Positions 1 through 5,085 of a stretch of 10,929 nucleotides of DNA are shown piece after piece. Source of the DNA: Lachnospiraceae bacterium (GTDB taxonomy: Bacteria > Bacillota > Clostridia > Lachnospirales > Lachnospiraceae). The stretch spans positions 36,661 to 47,589 of the forward strand of contig JAAVAA010000071.1 in NCBI GenBank assembly GCA_014804285.1. Reading direction: 5' to 3'. Position 1 is the first letter of the stretch. The number at the start of each line of letters is the position of its first letter. The notes under the pieces are model-generated. The model saw nothing but the letters and a program-made list of their open reading frames with translations, was not told the origin of the DNA and searched no databases. The position numbers and the translations under genes are program-made.

Positions 1-31
1 CTCTTTTCCCTTTTATTATCTTTCATCTTAC

Positions 32-598
32 TTATCCATTCTTCCTGCTTTCGGTATATTCCTTAATTCCGCCCCATTTTTGATCCTTATCGGACAGAAT
101 TAACTCCTGCCCCGGCTCTATAGGCCACGCAACGCCAATATCCGGATCATCATATTTTAATCCGCCCTCATCGCCCGGATGATAAAAATCTGTGCACTTA
201 TAAGCAAACTCCGCGTAATCGGACAGCACCAGAAATCCGTGGGCAAAGTTTTTGGGGATGAAGAACTGCTTTTTGTTCTCGGCGGATAATGTCACGCCGT
301 ACCACTGTCCGTAGGTTGCAGACCCCGGTCTTAAATCCACTGCCACATCAAACACTTCCCCGGCAATCACCCGGACAAGCTTATCCTGAGGATAATTAAT
401 CTGAAAATGCAATCCACGCAGCACATTTTTCACGGAAGAAGACTGGTTGTCCTGAACAAAAACCTGGTCAATTCCTGCTTCTTTATAGTCATTATAATTG
501 TAAGTCTCCACAAAATAGCCTCTGGCATCCCCAAACACTGTGGGAGTGATGATCTTCAGTCCATCAATTGCACATGTCTCTACTGTTATCTTTCCCAT
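32..598 (-). CDS. rfbC: dTDP-4-dehydrorhamnose 3,5-epimerase (RmlC)
   Basis: This 188-residue cytoplasmic cupin enzyme epimerises C3 and C5 of dTDP-4-keto-6-deoxyglucose, the third step to dTDP-L-rhamnose. The sequence shows the family hallmarks: RGLHFQ at 61-66 with the catalytic base His64, Lys73 in QDKLVR, VFDVAVDLR at 82-90, FAHGF at 119-122 and following, Tyr133 in FAYKCTD, and Asp170 near the end, matching the known His/Asp/Tyr active site. Length is normal for the family. The ATG is preceded by AAGGAG at 611-616, a rather long 12-nt spacing. It lies 51 bp downstream of rfbA on the same strand with no terminator between them, so the two are very probably co-transcribed. The TAA stop lies 31 bp from the window edge; rfbD, the usual last gene of the pathway, could follow outside. 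Assignment is very secure. Confidence 0.96.
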   Translation of the reverse strand: MGKITVETCAIDGLKIITPTVFGDARGYFVETYNYNDYKEAGIDQVFVQDNQSSSVKNVLRGLHFQINYPQDKLVRVIAGEVFDVAVDLRPGSATYGQWYGVTLSAENKKQFFIPKNFAHGFLVLSDYAEFAYKCTDFYHPGDEGGLKYDDPDIGVAWPIEPGQELILSDKDQKWGGIKEYTESRKNG

Positions 599-649
599 TT
601 TCGCGCTGTACTCCTTTTCTCTTCCTAATTATCATATTTTATCCAGTCT

Positions 650-1519
650 TTACAGACCTTCCGCCACTTCTCTCATATATTTCCCATAATCCGTCTTCAT
701 CAGCGGCTCCGCTAGCTTAAGGAGCTGCTCCCTGCTGATAAATCCTCTCTTATAGGCAATCTCCTCAATACAGGAAATATACAGCCCCTGCCTCTTCTGG
801 AATGCCGCGACAAAGTCCGCCGCGTCCAGCAGAGAATCATGATTTCCTGTATCCAGCCATGCAAACCCGCGTCCCAGCGTTTCTACCATCAGCGTTCCTC
901 TTCTCAAATACTCATTGTTGATGCTGGTAATCTCGATTTCTCCTCTGGCCGAAGGTTTTACATTCGCCGCAATCTCAACCACATCATTATCATAAAAATA
1001 TAGTCCCGGAACTGCATAGTTGCTCTTGGGATTTTCCGGCTTTTCCTCAATGGAAAGGGCTTTGCCGTTTTCATCAAATTCCACTACCCCGTACTCCCTG
1101 GGATCCCGCACATAATATCCAAAGATTGTAGCTCCCTTGCTTCTTCCTGCCACCTCCCGGAGTACTCTGGAAAAGCTCTGTCCATAAAAAATATTGTCGC
1201 CAAGAACCAATGCCACGCTGTCTTTTCCGATAAAATCAGCCCCTATAATAAACGCATCCGCAAGTCCCCTTGGCTGTTCCTGAACTGCATAGGAAAATTT
1301 CATCCCAAGCTGGCTTCCGTCCCCTAACAATTCTTCAAATACCGGAAGGTCTCTGGGTGTTGAGATAATCAGCACCTCCCGAATCCCTGCCAGCATCAGC
1401 GTTGACAGCGGATAATAGATCATCGGTTTATCATATACCGGCATAATCTGTTTACTGATTGCTTTGGTGAGAGGATATAATCTGGTTCCCGATCCTCCAG
1501 CTAAAATAATTCCTTTCAT
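650..1519 (-). CDS. rfbA: Glucose-1-phosphate thymidylyltransferase (RmlA)
   Basis: RmlA joins glucose-1-phosphate and dTTP to give dTDP-glucose, the first and feedback-controlled step of dTDP-L-rhamnose synthesis in the cytoplasm. The 289-residue product begins with the nucleotide-binding signature LAGGSGTRL (6-14). It carries Lys23-Gln24 and PVYDKPMIYYPLS, the metal/sugar-binding LGDNIFYG (106-113), EEKP (158-161) and WLDTG (221-225). I chose the ATG at 1517-1519: the ATG six codons upstream (1535-1537) has no ribosome site. GGAG at 1532-1535 sits 12 nt before the chosen start, the same spacing as in rfbC, and the family normally begins MKGIILAGG. A promoter just upstream (1579-1608) overlaps the terminator of the preceding luxR-type gene, so rfbA begins its own transcript with rfbC. 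Unusually, rfbB is not in this operon but about 2.5 kb upstream. Confidence 0.96.
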   Translation of the reverse strand: MKGIILAGGSGTRLYPLTKAISKQIMPVYDKPMIYYPLSTLMLAGIREVLIISTPRDLPVFEELLGDGSQLGMKFSYAVQEQPRGLADAFIIGADFIGKDSVALVLGDNIFYGQSFSRVLREVAGRSKGATIFGYYVRDPREYGVVEFDENGKALSIEEKPENPKSNYAVPGLYFYDNDVVEIAANVKPSARGEIEITSINNEYLRRGTLMVETLGRGFAWLDTGNHDSLLDAADFVAAFQKRQGLYISCIEEIAYKRGFISREQLLKLAEPLMKTDYGKYMREVAEGL

Positions 1520-1578
1520 TGTCCACCCATTCTCCATTCTTGTATTAAAGCCGTAAGTGCATACGCATAGCTTTTATT

Positions 1579-1608
1579 AGTATACCACAAAATGGGAGTG
1601 ATTGTAAA
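1579..1608 (-). promoter_or_regulatory. Promoter for rfbA-rfbC (-35 TTTACA, extended -10 TGGTATACT)
   Basis: Read on the minus strand, TTTACA (1603-1608, five of six consensus bases) and TATACT (1579-1584, five of six) are 18 bp apart. The TG one base before the -10 gives an extended -10 element. Predicted start is near 1572, leaving a leader of about 50 nt before the rfbA ATG. The -35 hexamer covers the three-base loop and part of the stem of the terminator hairpin of the upstream gene. Seen in sequence; activity is inferred. Confidence 0.6.
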
Positions 1609-1621
1609 TCACTCCCATTTT
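1589..1621 (-). terminator. Rho-independent terminator after the luxR-type gene
   Basis: A perfect 15-bp inverted repeat (1589-1603 with 1607-1621) with a 3-nt loop begins at the last base of the TGA stop of the regulator gene. The core is ATGGGAGTGATT with flanking A/T pairs that supply a TTTT run on the 3' side in the minus direction. The T run is short (TTTTG), so efficiency could be moderate and the hairpin could also slow RNA decay. It is equally symmetrical on the plus strand, but no plus-strand gene needs it. Confidence 0.75.
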
Positions 1622-2238
1622 CATCTTAATTCTTTACGGCTGCCAATTTCCAGCTTTTCAAAGATATTGGACAGATGCTTTTTTACGGTACTCTCTGATA
1701 TACAGAGTTCTTCCCCAATCTCCCTGTTGGTCAGCCCCTGCTTTACAAGTTCCGCCACCACCTTTTCCTGCCTGGTCAGTTTAGAGAAATCCAGTTCTTC
1801 TTTTTCTTCATTTTCCACTTCTGTTATGCTGAGCTTCTCTTCACTGTCTGAAAATTCTTTTCCCTTTTTGGATTGACGCTCTCCATTCTCCTCCTTCAAA
1901 ACCACACAGCATACAAAACCGTAAAACAGCGGTCGTAAATCCAGCGCCAAATCTGCCAGGATCTCTCCCTGTGATATATCGCCCTGTATCATGCTGACAA
2001 AAATCAGCATAAAGGTCTCCAAATATCCGGCAGTCACTGCATTTTGCTTAAAAATCTGTTGTAAATCCTTCCATTTCATATGCTTTTCAAAGTGGGGAAG
2101 GCACAAAATTATGCAGCCCAAAAGAAACATGCCTATGTGCCGCAGGCTAAAGAGCAGGATTGCCTCTTTCTTCAACAGAAGACATAAAAGAAGCATATAT
2201 CCAATTACTGCTGCCAGGTTTTTTAGCATTTTTTTCAT
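1621..2238 (-). CDS. Membrane-anchored LuxR-type transcriptional regulator
   Basis: The 205-residue protein has two parts. The C-terminal part (about 152-204) is a clear LuxR/GerE helix-turn-helix: LTRQEKVVAELVKQGLTN, then REIGEELCISESTVKKHLSNI, ending KLEIGSRKEL. It should bind DNA as a dimer. The N-terminal 113 residues are strongly hydrophobic with about four candidate helices (8-30, 33-50, 68-85, 92-113). They are joined to the HTH by a charged Glu/Lys linker (115-150). There is no receiver domain and no known ligand-binding domain, so this looks like a one-component regulator held at the membrane. AGGG lies 7 nt before the ATG, and the gene starts 9 bp after the stop of the MotA-like gene, so translation may be coupled. 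A strong hairpin follows at once. The target is unknown; autoregulation or control of the flanking wall-polysaccharide genes is a guess. An alternative start is Met4. Confidence 0.85.
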   Translation of the reverse strand: MKKMLKNLAAVIGYMLLLCLLLKKEAILLFSLRHIGMFLLGCIILCLPHFEKHMKWKDLQQIFKQNAVTAGYLETFMLIFVSMIQGDISQGEILADLALDLRPLFYGFVCCVVLKEENGERQSKKGKEFSDSEEKLSITEVENEEKEELDFSKLTRQEKVVAELVKQGLTNREIGEELCISESTVKKHLSNIFEKLEIGSRKELR

Positions 2239-2247
2239 AGGTGAACC

Positions 2248-2715
2248 CTATTCCTTTTCACTGATAAATTCCTGTATCTTTATATTGAGCCTTGCCTGCA
2301 GGGGCAAAAGGACAAGGGCCGTTCCCATTCCATAAATAAGTGAAAGCAACGCTACCGAAAAGCTGGGACCAAGCTTTGTCAGATCATCCATGCTGTAAAT
2401 AATGAAAATGCCCTGTATGGCACAAATAAATACGGATACTGCCACCATGATCTTAATAGTCAGGTTTACTGCTTCTTTCGCCCGTTTCAGTTCCGGCAGG
2501 CTTCTCGCCTCCTTTTTCCCTATTACAAGTCGGAACGCATTGCTAAAGTCTTTCAGCAATCCTCCCGATATCAGCAGCGGAACCAAAAACAATACTAGGA
2601 AAATGATTGTGGAGAAATCACAAAACCGGTAAAGCATAGAGCTGACGGTCACTCCCCATGTACCGCACATTACTGCTGTTAACAGAATAACACAAATTAC
2701 TGATAATAAATACAT
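2248..2715 (-). CDS. MotA/TolQ/ExbB-like four-helix membrane protein
   Basis: This 155-residue protein has four predicted membrane helices (about 2-22, 37-54, 87-107, 114-139) with a basic cytoplasmic loop at 60-86. The layout and the last helix, LGPSFSVALLSLIYGMGTAL then VLLPL, resemble the MotA/TolQ/ExbB ion-channel fold, in which a conserved Pro opens a helix of the form GPxxxxALLxxxYG. Pro117 would be that residue. No MotB/TolR/ExbD partner is visible nearby. The start is set by a strong ribosome site AAGGAGG (2724-2730) 8 nt before the ATG at 2713-2715; an in-frame ATG 11 codons further up (2746-2748) would put that site inside the gene and is rejected. It sits 9 bp upstream of the membrane-anchored LuxR-type gene, so the two probably form a transcription and function unit. 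Family call rests on motif and topology only. Confidence 0.75.
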   Translation of the reverse strand: MYLLSVICVILLTAVMCGTWGVTVSSMLYRFCDFSTIIFLVLFLVPLLISGGLLKDFSNAFRLVIGKKEARSLPELKRAKEAVNLTIKIMVAVSVFICAIQGIFIIYSMDDLTKLGPSFSVALLSLIYGMGTALVLLPLQARLNIKIQEFISEKE

Positions 2716-2765
2716 CTCTTCTTCCTCCTTTTCGATTTTTATAGCCATATTTTATCCGGCAGATT

Positions 2766-2807
2766 GTAAAAAGAAAATACTACTTTCACGCTGAAAAGTA
2801 GTATTTT
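2766..2807 (-). terminator. Rho-independent terminator after the acyltransferase gene
   Basis: On the minus strand a 13-bp stem (2795-2807 with 2774-2786, core AATACTACTTT) closes an 8-nt loop and runs into TTTTCTTTTT. It lies 22 bp past the TGA of the acyltransferase gene and separates it from the MotA-like/LuxR unit. The stem is AT-rich but long. Confidence 0.7.
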
Positions 2808-2863
2808 TCGTAGTAGTCTTTATTAATCATCACCTTAGCCTTATCTGGCGCAACCGCATATCT
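2786..2863 (-). pseudogene. Possible remnant of an rfbB 3' end (out of frame)
   Basis: Read on the minus strand in a frame different from the acyltransferase, 2863 down to 2786 encodes RYAVAPDKAK, a short divergent stretch, then DYYEKYY and a stop. Intact rfbB has RYAIAPDKIR about 50 residues before its end and DYQKYY near its C-terminus. At the DNA level 2840-2863 matches rfbB 4132-4155 at 20 of 24 positions (both minus strand). The fragment begins right after an in-frame TGA and covers the last codons of the acyltransferase and the terminator. I read it as a decayed, internally deleted copy of an rfbB tail, but it is short and a chance match cannot be excluded. Confidence 0.35.
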
Positions 2864-3906
2864 TCAATCATGTTCTTCGCGCTCTTGCTACTGATAATTT
2901 TATAATTCAGTCCCCATGAAATCATTGCAGCAGCTGCAGTTCCCAGCAGGAACAATAATGTTGCCGCATACCATGGAAGTTTATTCATAAGATTAAAATG
3001 AACTATAACATTCAAAACAATCCAGTGATACAAAAACATACCATAAGAAAGATCGAACTTCAATCGTATCTTTGGCAGACAATATCCACACCCAATCACC
3101 ATAAACGGAAGTAAAATGCTTGTCACAATATCAGCATAATATCCAGGCAGTTTAATGTTTACTGCTTCAATTAAAAGGTAAACAATAAGCATCGGAAAGA
3201 AAGCATTCCTTAAAATAAGCAACATGTTCTGACGCCTTTGATAGCAAAAGACACCTATAAAAAACCATAATGCATAAGGAACAAAAGATCTTTCAATCAA
3301 TTTTGATACAATGCCTCCGCCCCTCCATGCATCACAAGCAAGATTCAAACCTGCAAGTATCGCTAGTAATATTGCCCAATATTTGCTTTTTAGCCTTTTT
3401 AGATAGGGATAAGTGATCCCCAACAGGATATATAACTGCATTTCCGTAAAAACAGTCCAAAGCGCACCATTGATACTTCCGGTAGCAAATGCCTTCAAGC
3501 AGTCCGGTGTATTGGCAATTCCGAATACTTGTGTTCCCAGCCACAAGATCATGCTCTTATCCAACGATTCCGGAACCAGAAAACAAACAATTCCCAAATT
3601 CACAATCGTACAAATCCACAATTCCGGATACATTCGCAAAATACGACGAAAGAAGAATTCCCTCCTCGTCTTCGCGCGTTCATAGGAAGCAGAAATCAGG
3701 AAGCCGCTCATGGAAAACAATATCACAACTCCCGGGAACAGAAGTGCAATGTACCTGATTCCACTCATGATATTTGCTCCCCTGTCTGACAAATTCGTTG
3801 ATAAAATCATGGTATAGCCAGAATAGTGAAGCATCATAACACTCAATGCTGCAATGTAACGTAATATGTCAAAGCCATTCTTTTCATAGTTCTCATTTGC
3901 AGTCAT
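2830..3906 (-). CDS. Acyltransferase family 3 membrane protein (probable sugar O-acyltransferase)
   Basis: The 358-residue integral membrane protein has the acyltransferase-3 (OafA/NodX/OatA-type) pattern. FDILRYIAALSVMMLHYSG at 12-30 carries the presumed catalytic His27. FSMSGFLIS follows at 64-72, then the Arg-rich FFFRRILRMYPELW (84-97), and about ten hydrophobic helices reach the C-terminus. Members move acetyl or other acyl groups onto extracytoplasmic polysaccharide, peptidoglycan or lipid sugars. No SGNH domain is fused, so it is the short form. GGAG at 3914-3917 lies 7 nt before the ATG. It follows rfbB after 69 bp without a terminator, so it probably shares the lysozyme-rfbB transcript, and its likely substrate is the rhamnose-containing wall polymer (inference). 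By eye it is more AT-rich than rfbA and rfbB. Its last residues (MRLRQIRLR) are read from a stretch resembling the rfbB tail in another frame, suggesting a replaced C-terminus. Confidence 0.88.
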   Translation of the reverse strand: MTANENYEKNGFDILRYIAALSVMMLHYSGYTMILSTNLSDRGANIMSGIRYIALLFPGVVILFSMSGFLISASYERAKTRREFFFRRILRMYPELWICTIVNLGIVCFLVPESLDKSMILWLGTQVFGIANTPDCLKAFATGSINGALWTVFTEMQLYILLGITYPYLKRLKSKYWAILLAILAGLNLACDAWRGGGIVSKLIERSFVPYALWFFIGVFCYQRRQNMLLILRNAFFPMLIVYLLIEAVNIKLPGYYADIVTSILLPFMVIGCGYCLPKIRLKFDLSYGMFLYHWIVLNVIVHFNLMNKLPWYAATLLFLLGTAAAAMISWGLNYKIISSKSAKNMIEDMRLRQIRLR

Positions 3907-3975
3907 ATTAGTTCTCCATCATACCAGTAAGTTAACGCAATAAAGCCCTGTCTGAACTGTTATAAATATTTAAAA

Positions 3976-5061
3976 TCATGAACGATCTTGATACATATCC
4001 TCATAATATTTCTGATAATCGCCGCTGGTTACATTCTTCATCCATTCCTCATGCTCAAAGAACCATGCAATGGTGCGTCTGATTCCTTCCTTAAACATAG
4101 TCTCCGGTTCCCAGCCAATCTCAGCCCTGATCTTGTCCGGCGCAATGGCATATCTGCGGTCGTGTCCCTTACGGTCCTCCACATAAGTAATTAGCTCCTC
4201 GTTGATATGAGCCTTTCGGGGATCTCCCTCAGGTAACATTTCCTGCAGAGTGTCTAAAATTATATGAATAATCTCAATATTCTGCTTCTCATTGTGGCCG
4301 CCTACATTGTAGGTCTCAAACAGCCTACCCTTTTCCTGCACCATATCAATAGCCTTGGCATGATCTTCCACATAAAGCCAGTCGCGGACGTTTTTGCCAT
4401 CACCGTATACGGGAAGCTTTTTGCCTTGAAGCGCATTATTGATGATAAGAGGGATCAGCTTTTCCGGGAACTGATAAGGTCCATAGTTATTGGAGCAATT
4501 AGTAATGTTGGCCGGGAATTTATAAGTATCCATATACGCTTTCACCAGCATGTCAGAGCTTGCTTTGCTTGCCGAATAAGGGCTGTGAGGCGCATAGGGC
4601 GTTGTCTCATAAAAGTAACCGCCATCCTCCGGCAGAGAGCCATAAACCTCGTCCGTAGACACATGGAGAAATTTCTTGTCTTCTTTATAGGTTCCGTCCG
4701 GATTTTCCCATGCTGCTTTTGCACAGTTCAACATCACTGCGGTACCCAGCACATTAGTCTGCACAAACACCTCAGGGTTTTTAATGCTGCGATCCACATG
4801 ACTTTCCGCCGCAAAATGCACCACTCTGTCAATGTCATTTTCTGCAAAAATCTTTGCGATGGCTTCCTTATCACAGATATCCGCTTTCACAAAGGTATAA
4901 TTGCTTCGCCCTTCCACCTCTTTTAAGTTCTCAAGATTTCCCGCATAAGTCAGGGCATCTACATTGATAATGCGGATTTCGTCTCCATACTTTTTGAACA
5001 TATAATGTATGTAATTGGAACCGATAAATCCCGCGCCCCCTGTCACTAAATAAGTTCTCAT
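3976..5061 (-). CDS. rfbB: dTDP-glucose 4,6-dehydratase (RmlB)
   Basis: RmlB converts dTDP-glucose to dTDP-4-keto-6-deoxyglucose, the second step to dTDP-L-rhamnose and to several other deoxysugars. The 361-residue protein is an extended short-chain dehydrogenase. It shows TGGAGFIGS at 7-15 (NAD binding), HFAAESHVDRS (82-92), the catalytic STDEVYG (135-141, with Asp137 and Glu138) and YSASK with Tyr162 and Lys166. NNYGPYQFPEKLIP (191-204) and RDWLYVEDH (226-234) follow. Length is typical. The ATG has AAGGAG (5069-5074) 7 nt upstream and lies 24 bp after the lysozyme stop, so the two genes are very likely in one operon. It is separated from rfbA and rfbC by the acyltransferase and the MotA-like/LuxR unit, and its 3' end appears to have a degraded echo at 2786-2863. 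Confidence 0.96.
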   Translation of the reverse strand: MRTYLVTGGAGFIGSNYIHYMFKKYGDEIRIINVDALTYAGNLENLKEVEGRSNYTFVKADICDKEAIAKIFAENDIDRVVHFAAESHVDRSIKNPEVFVQTNVLGTAVMLNCAKAAWENPDGTYKEDKKFLHVSTDEVYGSLPEDGGYFYETTPYAPHSPYSASKASSDMLVKAYMDTYKFPANITNCSNNYGPYQFPEKLIPLIINNALQGKKLPVYGDGKNVRDWLYVEDHAKAIDMVQEKGRLFETYNVGGHNEKQNIEIIHIILDTLQEMLPEGDPRKAHINEELITYVEDRKGHDRRYAIAPDKIRAEIGWEPETMFKEGIRRTIAWFFEHEEWMKNVTSGDYQKYYEDMYQDRS

Positions 5062-5085
5062 CCTTTTTCTCCTTTTCTGCTGTTA

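Noticed and set aside
407..628. Plus-strand open frame over the rfbC start
   Set aside because: Antisense of a well-recognised gene and without initiation signals.
1520..1537. Six-codon N-terminal extension of rfbA
   Set aside because: The upstream ATG has no ribosome site and the GGAG serving the MKGIIL start would lie inside it; family proteins begin at MKGII.
2716..2748. Eleven-codon N-terminal extension (Lys/Glu-rich) of the MotA-like gene
   Set aside because: It translates the strong AAGGAGG that sits 8 nt before the chosen ATG.
4264..4926. Plus-strand open frame of 220 codons
   Set aside because: Lies wholly antisense to rfbB, whose catalytic motifs are intact; no start signals.
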